Shown here: one piece after another, positions 33,419-43,128 of the stretch | Numbering within the stretch: the stretch's first letter is position 1 | Layout: the number at the start of each line of letters is the position of its first letter | From: an uncultured Clostridia bacterium | GTDB taxonomy: Bacteria; Bacillota; Clostridia; Christensenellales; UBA1242 | Assembly (NCBI GenBank): GCA_934747385.1 | Contig: CAKVGK010000002.1 | Coordinates: forward strand, 62,001 to 126,000 | Length of the DNA: 64,000 nucleotides | Reading direction: 5' to 3' | Notes under the pieces: model-generated | The model's input: the letters and a program-made list of their open reading frames with translations, nothing else | What the model was told of the DNA's origin: nothing | Databases searched by the model: none | Made by a program: the position numbers and the translations under genes

Positions 33419-36400
33419 ATGAATTCAAACACACTGAACATCAAAAAACTAAAACAAGGCAAGGCTGAACGTATGAGTTTTGCCAAAAAGGACGTCCCTT
33501 ATGTTATGCCAGATTTGCTTAGCATTGCAAAAGAGAGTTATGAAAAATTCTTAAATGAGGGCATTGGTGAAGTGTTGAACGAATACAACCCAATCATAGA
33601 CTACTCGAACAAAGCCGAGTTGTCTTTTTTAGGTTATTCTATCGACCGCACACCAAAATACTCTTGGAACGAATGTAAAGTTAAACAAATGAGTTACACT
33701 GTGCCTCTTAAAGTTAACGTTCGTTTGCTGGTTAAGGAAACTGGTCAAATTATGGACCAAGAAGTTTTCATGGGCGACATTCCTTACATGAGCAAAGACG
33801 CTGGCTTTATTTGCAATGGTGTTGAAAGGGTAGTGCTTAACCAATTGATTAAGTCACCTGGCGTTGTGTTTGGTGGTGAAGTCAACAAATATGGTCGTAT
33901 GGACTATAATGGAGCAATTCAACCAAGTTATGGCATGTGGGTTCAAACAGAGCAAGTAACAGGCGACACATTGCGTGTTATTGTTGAACGTAAATTCAAA
34001 ATGAGCGCAGGCGTTTTGCTTAAATGTTTTGGCTACACCAACGAAGAATTGCTTGAAATTTATGGTCATCACCCATTCATTGTTAACACTCTTGAAAAAG
34101 AACCTCAAATCACTCAAGAAGATGCTCTTATCGAGTTTGGCAGACGCACCCGTCCAGGTGAAATTCCAAACCCAGATAACACTTTGAGTTATATTAACGA
34201 CCGTTTCTTCAATCAACAACACTATAATCTTGAAAAAGTTGGTCGTTTCAAAATAAACAAAAAATTGTCAGTTGCAAATCGTATTACTGACCAAATTGCA
34301 GCAGCAGACGTTAAACTTGGCAAAAAAGTTTTTGTAAGCCAAGGTGAATATATTGATCATGACACCGCTGTGGCAATCCAAAATGCAGGTATTAACTCAG
34401 TTGACGTTTTGGTTGGGGACAAAGTTGTGCGTGTTGTTGGTAACCAACGTGTTGACCTTAAAGCATATGCAAAACTTGACCCAGCTGAATTTGGCATAAC
34501 TGAACTTGTGTATCTTCCTTTGCTTCAAGAAATTATGAAAACAAACAAAGGTGACGAAGAAGGTTTGAAAGCAGCAATCAAAGCTAACGCTCACAAACTT
34601 GAAGACTTCCAAGTAACATTGGACGATATGATTGCAACAATCAGTTATCACTTGAACCTTATTGATGGTTTAGGCGAAACAGACGAAATTGATAACTTGT
34701 CAATGCGTCGTGTTGCAACTTGTGGTGAATTGCTTAGGGACGAATTCCGTCGCGGTATGACAAAACTTCAAGCACAAGTGCGTGAAAGTTTGCAAAGTCG
34801 TGATTTAACAGACATTACTCCAAGCCAAATTGTCAATGCTCGTCACATAAACAAGGCATTCAAAGAATTTATGGCAACAAGCCAACTTTCAGCTTTGATG
34901 GACCAAATCAACCCAGCTGCAAGTTTGAGGCATAAACGTCGTTTAAGTTCATTCGGCCCAGGTGGTGTTAAAAAAGAACGTGCAACTGTTGAAGTGCGTG
35001 ATATTAATCCAAGCCATTATGGTCGTATCTGTCTTGTTGAAACACCAGAAGGTCAACCTATTGGTTTGATGACTTCAATCGCTTCTTACGCGCGTATTAA
35101 TAGGTATGGCTTTATTGAAACTCCATTTAGAAAAGTTGACCCTAAAACAAGAAAGGTTACTGATGATATTATTTTCTTGATGGCAGATGAAGAACGCGGT
35201 CATTATATCGCTCCAGCAACAATTGATTTGAATGAAGATAAAACATTGAAACAAGGCATTTTTGAATGCCGCTTTAATGGTCAAGCAGAGCGCACTAACA
35301 GCGAAATGATTGACTTGGTGGAATTAAGTCCAAAACAAAGTTTGTCTATTGTTGCAAACCTCATTCCATTTGTTGAACACAGCCCAGGTAACCGTGCGTT
35401 GATGGGTTGTAACATGCAATGTCAAGCAGTTCCTCTTATTCGTACAGAAAGCCCTATAGTGGGAACAGGCGTTGAACACAAAATTGCCGTTGACTCTGGT
35501 GCACTTATTCTTGCAGAGCAAGATGGTGTTTGTAAATATGTTTCTGCAGACTATATCACAATGGAATATGCAGACGGCAGCATTGTAAATCACAAACTCC
35601 GTAAATTTGAACGTACAAACGAAAAAGCATGCTTCAATCAAAAGCCAATTGTAAAGAAAGGTGAAAAGGTTAAAACGGGCGACGTGCTTGCTGATGGCGC
35701 ATCAACAGATAAAGGTGAAGTTGCACTTGGCAAGAACATGACAGTTGCATTCATGAACTGGGAAGGTTATAACTTCGAAGATGCTATCTTGATTAACCAA
35801 CGTATAGTTCGTGAAGATGCTTACACTTCAATTAGCATTCAACAAGTTAAAACAGAGGCTAGAACAACCAAACTTGGCGATGAAGAAATCACTCGTGATA
35901 TTGCTGGTGTAGGTGAAGAAGCTTTGAAGAACTTGGACGAGAATGGTATCGTTCGTATAGGTACAGAAGTTCGCCCAGGCGATATATTGGTTGGTAAAGT
36001 GACCCCTAAAGGTGAAACAGACTTGACCCCAGAAGAAAGATTGTTGAAAGCAATCTTTGGTGAGAAAACAAAAGAAGTTAAAAACACCTCTTTAAAAGTT
36101 AAACACGGCGAAGAAGGTGTGGTTGTTGGCATAGAAATCTTATCTCGCAAAAACAAAGACGAACTTGACGCAGGCGTTAACATGTGTGTTAAAGTTTACA
36201 TTGCACAAAAACGTGTGCTTCAAGTGGGCGATAAACTTGCCGGTCGTTATGGTAATAAAGGCGTTGTGTCAGTTGTTCTTCCAGAATGTGACATGCCTTA
36301 CATGCCAAACGGCGAAACAGTTGATATTGTGCTTAACCCATTGGGTATTCCATCTCGTATGAACTTGAGCCAATTGCTTGAAGTTCACTTAGGCTGGGCT

Positions 36401-37093
36401 GCAAAACACCTTGATTGGAAAGTTGCAACTCCTGCATTCGATGGCGCAAGCGAAGAAGATATCAAAGCATTGCTTCGTGAAAACAATTTGCCAGAAGACG
36501 GCAAAACTCAGTTGTATGACGGACGCACAGGATTGCCATTTGAAAACAAAACAACAGTTGGTGTTATGTATATGTTAAAACTCGACCACATGGTTGACGA
36601 TAAAATCCACGCTCGTGGCATTGGCACATATGCACTCATCACTCAACAACCTCTTGGCGGACGTAGCCAACTTGGTGGCCAACGTTTTGGTGAAATGGAA
36701 GTTTGGGCATTGGAAGCATATGGCGCATCAAGATTGTTGCAGGAAATGCTTACAATTAAATCCGATGACGTAGAAGGTCGTATTAAAACATACGAAGCAA
36801 TTGTTAAAGGTGAACCAATCCCAGAACCTGGCATGCCAGAATCATTCAAAGTTTTGGTTAAAGAAATGCAAGGTTTGTGCTTAGACGTTAGGATTTTAAC
36901 CGCTGATAATCATGAACTTACAATCAACGAGGTTAGTGAAGAAGGCGAAGAAGTTAGTGCAGTTGAACCAGTTAATAAACAAGCCCTTGAAGATATTACT
37001 CTTGAATTTGACGATATTCAAAAGGACTATGAAAATGACGTTAATTCTACTGCTTTTGACGAGTCTGAATTGTTTGATGATCTGGACGAATAA
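33419..37093 (+). CDS. rpoB: RNA polymerase beta subunit
   Basis: 1224 residues, the catalytic beta subunit. Recognisable blocks include the rifampicin-binding region (QLSALMDQINPAASLRHKRR split near 495-515), the ATVEVRDINPSHYGRICLVETPEG stretch around 524-547, GYNFEDAILI near 785, GDKLAGRYGNKGV near 936, and LGGRSQLGGQRFGEMEVWALEAYGA around 1080-1104. AAGGAG before the ATG. The gene is not preceded by rplJ-rplL here; it has its own promoter and structured leader after a terminator. Confidence 0.98.
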   Translation: MNSNTLNIKKLKQGKAERMSFAKKDVPYVMPDLLSIAKESYEKFLNEGIGEVLNEYNPIIDYSNKAELSFLGYSIDRTPKYSWNECKVKQMSYTVPLKVNVRLLVKETGQIMDQEVFMGDIPYMSKDAGFICNGVERVVLNQLIKSPGVVFGGEVNKYGRMDYNGAIQPSYGMWVQTEQVTGDTLRVIVERKFKMSAGVLLKCFGYTNEELLEIYGHHPFIVNTLEKEPQITQEDALIEFGRRTRPGEIPNPDNTLSYINDRFFNQQHYNLEKVGRFKINKKLSVANRITDQIAAADVKLGKKVFVSQGEYIDHDTAVAIQNAGINSVDVLVGDKVVRVVGNQRVDLKAYAKLDPAEFGITELVYLPLLQEIMKTNKGDEEGLKAAIKANAHKLEDFQVTLDDMIATISYHLNLIDGLGETDEIDNLSMRRVATCGELLRDEFRRGMTKLQAQVRESLQSRDLTDITPSQIVNARHINKAFKEFMATSQLSALMDQINPAASLRHKRRLSSFGPGGVKKERATVEVRDINPSHYGRICLVETPEGQPIGLMTSIASYARINRYGFIETPFRKVDPKTRKVTDDIIFLMADEERGHYIAPATIDLNEDKTLKQGIFECRFNGQAERTNSEMIDLVELSPKQSLSIVANLIPFVEHSPGNRALMGCNMQCQAVPLIRTESPIVGTGVEHKIAVDSGALILAEQDGVCKYVSADYITMEYADGSIVNHKLRKFERTNEKACFNQKPIVKKGEKVKTGDVLADGASTDKGEVALGKNMTVAFMNWEGYNFEDAILINQRIVREDAYTSISIQQVKTEARTTKLGDEEITRDIAGVGEEALKNLDENGIVRIGTEVRPGDILVGKVTPKGETDLTPEERLLKAIFGEKTKEVKNTSLKVKHGEEGVVVGIEILSRKNKDELDAGVNMCVKVYIAQKRVLQVGDKLAGRYGNKGVVSVVLPECDMPYMPNGETVDIVLNPLGIPSRMNLSQLLEVHLGWAAKHLDWKVATPAFDGASEEDIKALLRENNLPEDGKTQLYDGRTGLPFENKTTVGVMYMLKLDHMVDDKIHARGIGTYALITQQPLGGRSQLGGQRFGEMEVWALEAYGASRLLQEMLTIKSDDVEGRIKTYEAIVKGEPIPEPGMPESFKVLVKEMQGLCLDVRILTADNHELTINEVSEEGEEVSAVEPVNKQALEDITLEFDDIQKDYENDVNSTAFDESELFDDLDE

Positions 37094-37103
37094 TAATCCA
37101 AAT

Positions 37104-37153
37104 CAATTCAGCGAGTTCAGAGTTTTGCAATAAAACTCTGTCGAAATGAATTG
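37104..37153 (+). other. Long interrupted hairpin between rpoB and the small ORF
   Basis: CAATTCA / TGAATTG, CGA / TCG and CAGAGTTTT / AAAACTCTG arms nest around a five-base loop. There is no T run, so it is not a standard terminator; an RNase III-type processing or stability element is possible. Confidence 0.55.
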
Positions 37154-37216
37154 TTTGATGGTATTACGAATAAAGATCTTAATTAACAATGAGATTAGAT
37201 AATTAAGGAGTGAACA

Positions 37217-37432
37217 ATGGAACAAAATAGTTCAAATTTAGTTACTTTAAACCTTTCAAAGTGTGACTACATGCTTTTGTTGGACAACAACAAAAACGAG
37301 TACGCTTCATATCAAGGAACAAAGGTTGAATATAAAATTTGGTGCAACATTATGAAGTGCCTAAAAAAATTGAAAAGTCACAGCAATAAATATGCTCTAT
37401 CCGCGCAGGAAGAGGCTGTGCTTTTGGACTAA
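37217..37432 (+). CDS. Small hypothetical protein between rpoB and rpoC
   Basis: 71 residues beginning MEQNSSNLVTLNLSKCDYML, with a Lys-rich middle (MKCLKKLKSHSNKY) and ending SAQEEAVLLD. A full AAGGAG site lies seven bases before the ATG, which together with its place in the operon makes it a real gene. No known domain. rpoB and rpoC are directly adjacent in most bacteria, so a gene here is unusual. A role linked with RNA polymerase is only a guess from position. Confidence 0.75.
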   Translation: MEQNSSNLVTLNLSKCDYMLLLDNNKNEYASYQGTKVEYKIWCNIMKCLKKLKSHSNKYALSAQEEAVLLD

Positions 37433-37478
37433 ATTGAATTATTTTGTCCATTTAAAATATTAGTAGGAGAAAAAATAG

Positions 37479-40400
37479 ATGTTTGAATTAAACAATTTCG
37501 ACTCAATTAGAGTGGCTATCGCTTCACCAGAAATGATAAGGTCATGGTCACGTGGCGAAGTTACAAAACCAGAAACAATCAATTATCGTACACAAAAGCC
37601 TGAAAAAGATGGCCTTTTCTGTGAACGCATTTTTGGACCTAAAAAGGACTGGGAATGTCATTGCGGTAAGTACAAACGCGTTCGTTACAAAGGTGTTGTT
37701 TGTGATAAATGTGGCGTTGAAGTAACTCGCAGCAAGGTTCGTCGTGAACGTATGGGTCACATTGAACTTGCTTGCCCAGTTAGCCATATTTGGTTTTTCA
37801 AAGGTGTTCCAAGCCGTATTGGTATAACACTTGACATGAGCCCAAAACTTTTGGACGAAGTTTTGTACTATGTAAGTTATGTTGTTCTTGACCCTAAAAA
37901 CACAGAGTTTGCTTACAAACAGGTTATTAGAGATAAAGAATATCGCGACGCAGTTGAAAAATATGGTCCAAATGGTTTCCGCGCTGGTATGGGCGCTGAG
38001 GCAATTAAGGAATTATTGAACAATATTGACCTTGAAAAAGAGCGTGAAGAGCTTACTCAAATCATGCACACAACAAAAGGTCAACGCAAACTTAAAGCAA
38101 CCAAAAAATTGGAAGTTATTGAAGCGTTTATCAAGTCTGGCAACAAACCAAGTTGGATGATATTGGACGTTATTCCAGTTATTCCACCAGATTTGCGCCC
38201 ATTGGTTCAAATTGATGGTGGCAAATTTGCAGCAAGTGACTTGAACGACTTATATCGTCGTGTTATTAACCGTAACAACCGCTTGAAAAAGTTGATTGAA
38301 CTCGGTGCACCTGAAATCATTGTGCGCAACGAAAAACGTATGTTGCAAGAAGCAGTTGACGCATTGTTTGATAACGGCAAACGCGGCAGAGCAGTGCAAG
38401 GCAGCCGTCAAAGAGATTTGAAATCTTTAACCGCAAGTTTGAAAGGTAAGCATGGTCGTTTCCGTCAAAATTTGCTCGGTAAACGTGTTGACTATTCTGG
38501 CCGTTCAGTTATCGTTGTTGGCCCAGAACTTAAAATTTATCAATGCGGTTTGCCAAAAATGATGGCTCTTGAATTATTCCGTCCTTTCATCATCAAGCGT
38601 TTGCTTGAAATGAATGCAACAAACAACCTCAAAAAAGCAACTCGTATGATTGACCAAGAACGTCCAATCGTTTATGATATTTTGCAAGAAGTTGTTCAAG
38701 GTCATCCAGTTCTTTTGAACCGTGCACCAACACTTCACAAGTTGTCAGTTCAAGCATTTGAACCAATTCTTGTAGAAGGTAAAGCAATCCGACTTCCTCC
38801 TTTGGCGTGCGGTGGCTTTAACGCCGACTTCGATGGTGACCAAATGAGTATGCACGTTCCACTTTCAGTGGAAGCAAGAACAGAAGCCCGTATGTTGTTG
38901 TTGGCTTCAAACAACGTTTTAAAACCAAGTGACGGCAGCCCTAACATGGTTCCAAGCCAAGATATGATTTTGGGTAACTACTATTTGACTGTTGTTCGCG
39001 ATGGTGCATTGGGTGAGGGCATGACATTTGCCAGTGAAGAAGAAGCACAACTTGCTCACGAAAACGGCAAATTGAGTTTACAAGCAAAAATAAAATTGCG
39101 TCGTTCTGTTGAATTCAATGGCGAAATCGTAACAGGTCGCATTGAAACAACACTTGGTAAAATCATTTTCAACAGCATTATTCCACAAGACCTTGGCTTT
39201 GTTAAACGTGACACTAAAGAAAATGCTCTTCGTTTTGAAATTGAAGAAGACGTTAAAAAAGGTACTTATGGCAAATTGATTGAAACATGTTATCGCAAAC
39301 ATGGCACGAACACAACAGTAACCATGATTGATAACATTAAAAACATGGGCTACAAATATAGTACATTATCAAGCGTTTCACTTTCAATTTTCGATTTGCG
39401 CGAAGCAGACGAACGTCAACAAATCATTGACGAAGCCAACAAACAAGTTGCAGCAAACGACGATTTGTATATGCAAGGTTTGATGAGTTATGCTGACAAA
39501 TATAGCAAGAATATGGCAGTTTGGGATAAAACAGTTAACGATGTAATTAAAGTTACTTCAAACGAACTTGACAAATTTAATTCAATTAAAGTTATCATCA
39601 CATCAAAAGCACGTGGTGGTGAAGACACATTAAAACAACTTTGCGGTGTTATGGGTAACACAGCGGTTGCTTCTGGTTCAGTTAGTGACGTGCCTGTTAA
39701 ATCTAACTATCGTCGCGGATTGAACCCTCTTGAATATTACATGGCTGCCCGTGGTAGTCGTAAACAATTGATGGATACTGCGCTTAAAACTGCTGACTCT
39801 GGTTACTTAACACGTCGTTTGGTTGATATCGCTCAAGACACAACTATCACAGAAGAAGATTGTTTCGCAAATCTTGGTGAAGCTGTTAAGGGTATTGACG
39901 TAACAGAAATCACTCAAAACGGCACAGTTGTTGAAACTCTTGAGGCTCGTATTGTTGGTCGTTACACAGCAATGCCAGTTATTGACCCTAAAACAAAGAA
40001 AGAAATTGTTGGTGCAGATTGCTACATTGGCGACGATCTTGCAAAAGTTATTGTTAATGCCGGTGTTACAAAAGTTAACATTCGCAGTTTGCTTACATGT
40101 AAGGCTGCAAACGGCGTTTGCGCAAAATGCTATGGCCGTGACATGTCCACAAATGACCTTGTTCATATTGGTGAAGCGGTGGGTGTAATCGCTGCTCAAT
40201 CAATCGGTGAACCAGGTACACAGTTGGTGCTTCGTACTTTCCACAGCGGTGGTACTGCATCTAACGATATTACCTCAGGTTTGCCTCGTGTTGAAGAAAT
40301 TTTCGAAGCACGTAACCCTAAAGGTGCTGCTGTTATCAGCGATATTGGTGGTAAAGTTAGCATCAATCAAATTGACAAACGCTTTGAAGTTGTTGTTAAA

Positions 40401-41051
40401 GGTCAAACAGAAGAAAGTTATATTCTCCCATTCGGCTCAACAATCAAAGTTAAACAAGGTGAAGTTATCACTCCAGGTACAGCACTTACAGAAGGTCCTT
40501 TGAACCCTAAAGACGTGCTTCGTACTCGTGGTGTTAAGGCCGTTCAAGAATATTTGCTTAACGAAGTTCTTGAAGTGTACAAATCTCAATCTGTTGCAAT
40601 CAACGCAAAACACTTGGAGATTATCATTCGTCAAATGCTTCGTAAAGTTAAAATTGAAAACGCAGGTGACACAGATTTGTTACCAGGCGACACAGTTGAT
40701 ATTCGTATTTACGAACAAGCCAACCAAAAAGCTTTGGCTGAAGGTGGTGTTCCTGCAACTGCTAAGCGTGAACTTCAAGGTATCACAAAAGCAAGTTTAA
40801 CAACTGAAAGTTTCTTGTCTGCTGCATCCTTCCAGGAATCAAGCAATGTGTTAACTGAAGCCGCATTGAAGGGTAAAGTTGACCACTTGCAAGGTTTGAA
40901 AGAAAATATCATTATTGGTAAAATGATTCCAGCAGGTACTGGTGCTCCAGCGTACCGCAACATTCTTCCAAAACAAGTTAAAGAAGATAGTTTGAACTTC
41001 ACAAACGACAATGTTGATATGAAATTCGACGACATTGACGATGAGGAATAA
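37479..41051 (+). CDS. rpoC: RNA polymerase beta' subunit
   Basis: 1190 residues. The N-terminal zinc site CHCGKYKRVRYKGVVCDKCG is near 60-79, the catalytic NADFDGDQM near 448-456 binds Mg, the trigger-loop region MGNTAVASGSVSDVPVKSNYRRG lies split around 725-750, and the second Cys cluster CKAANGVCAKCYGRD is near 871-885. AGGAG before the ATG. Two similar terminators end the operon. No large lineage insertion was noticed. Confidence 0.98.
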   Translation: MFELNNFDSIRVAIASPEMIRSWSRGEVTKPETINYRTQKPEKDGLFCERIFGPKKDWECHCGKYKRVRYKGVVCDKCGVEVTRSKVRRERMGHIELACPVSHIWFFKGVPSRIGITLDMSPKLLDEVLYYVSYVVLDPKNTEFAYKQVIRDKEYRDAVEKYGPNGFRAGMGAEAIKELLNNIDLEKEREELTQIMHTTKGQRKLKATKKLEVIEAFIKSGNKPSWMILDVIPVIPPDLRPLVQIDGGKFAASDLNDLYRRVINRNNRLKKLIELGAPEIIVRNEKRMLQEAVDALFDNGKRGRAVQGSRQRDLKSLTASLKGKHGRFRQNLLGKRVDYSGRSVIVVGPELKIYQCGLPKMMALELFRPFIIKRLLEMNATNNLKKATRMIDQERPIVYDILQEVVQGHPVLLNRAPTLHKLSVQAFEPILVEGKAIRLPPLACGGFNADFDGDQMSMHVPLSVEARTEARMLLLASNNVLKPSDGSPNMVPSQDMILGNYYLTVVRDGALGEGMTFASEEEAQLAHENGKLSLQAKIKLRRSVEFNGEIVTGRIETTLGKIIFNSIIPQDLGFVKRDTKENALRFEIEEDVKKGTYGKLIETCYRKHGTNTTVTMIDNIKNMGYKYSTLSSVSLSIFDLREADERQQIIDEANKQVAANDDLYMQGLMSYADKYSKNMAVWDKTVNDVIKVTSNELDKFNSIKVIITSKARGGEDTLKQLCGVMGNTAVASGSVSDVPVKSNYRRGLNPLEYYMAARGSRKQLMDTALKTADSGYLTRRLVDIAQDTTITEEDCFANLGEAVKGIDVTEITQNGTVVETLEARIVGRYTAMPVIDPKTKKEIVGADCYIGDDLAKVIVNAGVTKVNIRSLLTCKAANGVCAKCYGRDMSTNDLVHIGEAVGVIAAQSIGEPGTQLVLRTFHSGGTASNDITSGLPRVEEIFEARNPKGAAVISDIGGKVSINQIDKRFEVVVKGQTEESYILPFGSTIKVKQGEVITPGTALTEGPLNPKDVLRTRGVKAVQEYLLNEVLEVYKSQSVAINAKHLEIIIRQMLRKVKIENAGDTDLLPGDTVDIRIYEQANQKALAEGGVPATAKRELQGITKASLTTESFLSAASFQESSNVLTEAALKGKVDHLQGLKENIIIGKMIPAGTGAPAYRNILPKQVKEDSLNFTNDNVDMKFDDIDDEE

Positions 41052-41075
41052 TTTGATTTTAAAAGAATTTCATGC

Positions 41076-41106
41076 AAAAGGTGACTCAAAAGAGTTGCCT
41101 TTTTTA
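41076..41106 (+). terminator. rpoBC terminator 1
   Basis: AAAGGTGACTC / GAGTTGCCTTT stem (G-U and mismatch tolerated), loop AAAA, T6. Confidence 0.85.
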
Positions 41107-41154
41107 TTAATTTTGACGATATCTAAGTAGAAGATTAATAAAACTTAAAAATTT

Positions 41155-41186
41155 AAAAGGGCAACTTTCAAGAGTTGCCTTTTTTG
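41155..41186 (+). terminator. rpoBC terminator 2
   Basis: AAAGGGCAACT / AGTTGCCTTT stem and T6; its 3' half repeats that of terminator 1, so the pair looks duplicated. Confidence 0.82.
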
Positions 41187-41485
41187 TTATACCGAGAGGC
41201 ACACGAATGTATCTTTATCCACATTGTCATTTTGAGCGTAGTCGAAGAATCTCACAACAAAAAGTCAAGCTGTTACGGAGCATAGAGATATTTCGACTCC
41301 GTTACACTCCGCTCAATAAGATAGTATTAAAACTTTCGCTTCTTTAACCAATAAATCTGAAAAAGTGACAATTGCGACATGGTAGTATGGTGGTTTCTAC
41401 ATTTAACGCCGAGAGTATCTTTTTCAATATAACTAAAATGTCATCCTAAGCGGAGCGTTAGCACAGTCGAAGGATCTCTAAATCA
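41187..41485. repeat. Intergenic repeat mosaic
   Basis: No gene seen. Contains two ATACCGAG/TATCTTT-type copies (about 41189-41212 and 41398-41418) and three copies of a second motif of the form GTCATnnTnAGCGnAG...GTCGAAGnATCTC: 41225-41256 (+), about 41288-41320 (inverted) and 41438-41480 (+). From 41486 to 41727 the sequence is very AT-rich with no feature noticed. Confidence 0.6.
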
Positions 41486-41727
41486 AAATACAAGTTTATT
41501 TCTCAAATTTTAATTAGATTATAAAAAACTAATTTAATAAATTGTTAAATTTAAAACCAATTAAAATTAAAAAAATATTTAATTAATAAAATTCAAAAAC
41601 CCAGCTAAAATACTATATTATAGGCAATTTAAGGGTTTTTAAAAATATTAAAAAATTTTGCCAAAAACTATTTACAAATTAAATATTTTGTGATATTATA
41701 TGGTCATAAATTAAAGGAGGCGTTGCT

Positions 41728-41976
41728 ATGATAAACAAAAAAATTATTGAAAATGCCAAGCAACAGTTTAAAGCTGAAACTACAAAACTTGTTAATGAAC
41801 TTACAAAAAAACGTGAGAAAACTGCCACTCCCAGTTCTCCATTAAAAGCAAAAGATATTATTGCAAAACAAAATGAATTTCGCAATTTAGTTGCAAAACG
41901 TGTTAAACAAATGTCAAAAAACCAAGAATATTTGAAATATTTGGGCCATGCTCAAGAAGATACTTTCACCGCTTAA
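41728..41976 (+). CDS. Small Lys-rich hypothetical protein
   Basis: 82 residues, highly charged, with helical heptad-like stretches (KKIIENAKQQFKAETTKL), a Thr/Pro/Ser break, and a C-terminal EYLKYLGHAQEDTFTA. No known domain. A textbook AAGGAGG site precedes the ATG. The terminator stem begins within the last codons, so it is a compact single-gene unit. Confidence 0.7.
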   Translation: MINKKIIENAKQQFKAETTKLVNELTKKREKTATPSSPLKAKDIIAKQNEFRNLVAKRVKQMSKNQEYLKYLGHAQEDTFTA

Positions 41977-41993
41977 CCACAGCGGTTTTTTCT
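41964..41993 (+). terminator. Terminator overlapping the stop codon
   Basis: ACCGC / GCGGT stem with a nine-base loop that contains the TAA, then T6. Confidence 0.75.
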
Positions 41994-42131
41994 TTTTTAA
42001 AAAGTGCTCAAATTTGTTTTACTTAAAAAGAATTTTGTGCTATTATAAATTATAATCATTTTAATATGGGAATTTTTGCGCGCAAAATCTAACGCAAAGT
42101 ATGTCACAATTTGTTTAACAAAGGGGAAGAT

Positions 42132-42401
42132 ATGAAAGATTTAGTTTATCCAGCAATTTTATATAAAGACGATGAAAAAGGCTCTGGCACTGGTTGGTAT
42201 ACAATTTCAATTCAAGATTTGGGCATTGTAACCGAAGGTGCAACAGTGGTTGACGCTTTCATTAAAGCAAAAGAATATCTTTGTGCAACAATTGAATGCG
42301 CTGTTAAATTCGATTGCGAGTTGGAATCTCCAAGCGATTTTGAAACTATTTACAACGCAAACAAAAAGAATATTGTTTTGCTTATAGACGCGTTAAATTA
42401 A
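42132..42401 (+). CDS. HicB-like (UPF0150) protein, orphan
   Basis: 89 residues. LVYPAILYKDDE followed by YTISIQDLGIVTEGATVVDAFIKAKEYL (split near 26-53) is the HicB/UPF0150 partial RNase H-like fold. HicB proteins are antitoxins of HicA mRNA interferases, but no HicA (about 60-80 aa) lies beside it; the next gene has a different sequence. The domain is also used by non-toxin proteins. AAAGGGGAAGAT precedes the ATG. C-terminal helix KKNIVLLIDALN replaces the DNA-binding domain of some HicBs. Confidence 0.8.
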   Translation: MKDLVYPAILYKDDEKGSGTGWYTISIQDLGIVTEGATVVDAFIKAKEYLCATIECAVKFDCELESPSDFETIYNANKKNIVLLIDALN

Positions 42402-42411
42402 GGATTTGCCT

Positions 42412-42939
42412 ATGACAAAAGTTAACGTTCAAAATTGGGCGCAACTTGACTTTTTAATTAACAATTTTTACGAAATCGTTGAATATAAACGTGGTCGTGG
42501 AGTTTATGGCGACAGAGTTATTTTAAAACGTCCGTTGCACGCCAAAGCAATTGTGGGGGAAACTGACAGGCTTTACGAATTCTATTATATGGACGCAAAT
42601 GCGGTTAAAGAATTGCCTCGCACAATTATGGAAAAAATTAAAGTAATATGCAGATTGGTCACTTCGCCTGAAAATATGAACATTCTTTGCAAATTTGACA
42701 ATCTAAAAGGGGAAGAGCCTAACGATTGGGCTATAACAACTGCCAAAACACTTGCAGATGCAAAAACTTTGGATTTTGAAAAATTGAATGCTTTGTTAAT
42801 TGAGCAATACAAAAAGTTGGATAGCGAATTTTTGTCCATACTTAACAAACACCGTGAAAAACAATACTTTTTGGCAAGCAGTGATGAATTTAATTTTATC
42901 ACCAAGGAGTACGCCACTGAACAACTTGCAAGATTATAA
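42412..42939 (+). CDS. Hypothetical protein downstream of the HicB-like gene
   Basis: 175 residues from the ATG at 42412 (AAGGA upstream, ten bases after the hicB-like stop). Charged, probably helical in the second half (FEKLNALLIEQYKKLDSEFL). YKRGRGVYGDRVILKRPLHA near residue 25 is a basic stretch. No family recognised. The tight spacing suggests cotranscription with the HicB-like gene, so it could be a partner protein. Confidence 0.7.
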   Translation: MTKVNVQNWAQLDFLINNFYEIVEYKRGRGVYGDRVILKRPLHAKAIVGETDRLYEFYYMDANAVKELPRTIMEKIKVICRLVTSPENMNILCKFDNLKGEEPNDWAITTAKTLADAKTLDFEKLNALLIEQYKKLDSEFLSILNKHREKQYFLASSDEFNFITKEYATEQLARL

Positions 42940-42967
42940 ATTGGCTGTTTTGAGCCAATTTTTTTTA
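42938..42967 (+). terminator. Terminator
   Basis: Stem ATTGGCT / AGCCAAT, loop GTTTTG, T8, just past the stop codon. Confidence 0.87.
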
Positions 42968-43044
42968 TATAAAAAACCACATTATCATGAAGAGCATAGC
43001 CAAAACTTCATCATGCTTCGTAACGGTTTGTTTTTAGTTTAGAA

Positions 43045-43120
43045 ATCTTTCGACTTCGCTCGGATCTGAAAATTTTCTATTGAAAATTATTCAGGACATT
43101 CGCTTCGCTCAGGATGACAG
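43045..43120. repeat. Two inverted copies of the GAGCG/TCGAAG repeat
   Basis: CTTTCGACTTCGCTCGGATCT at about 43046-43067 and CATTCGCTTCGCTCAGGATGA at 43097-43117 are minus-strand members of the motif seen at 41225-41480. Confidence 0.6.
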
Positions 43121-43128
43121 AACAACGG

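Noticed and set aside
41445..41485. Family 2 repeat read as a transcription terminator
   Set aside because: The arms are imperfect and there is no T run; the same motif recurs in both orientations unrelated to gene ends.
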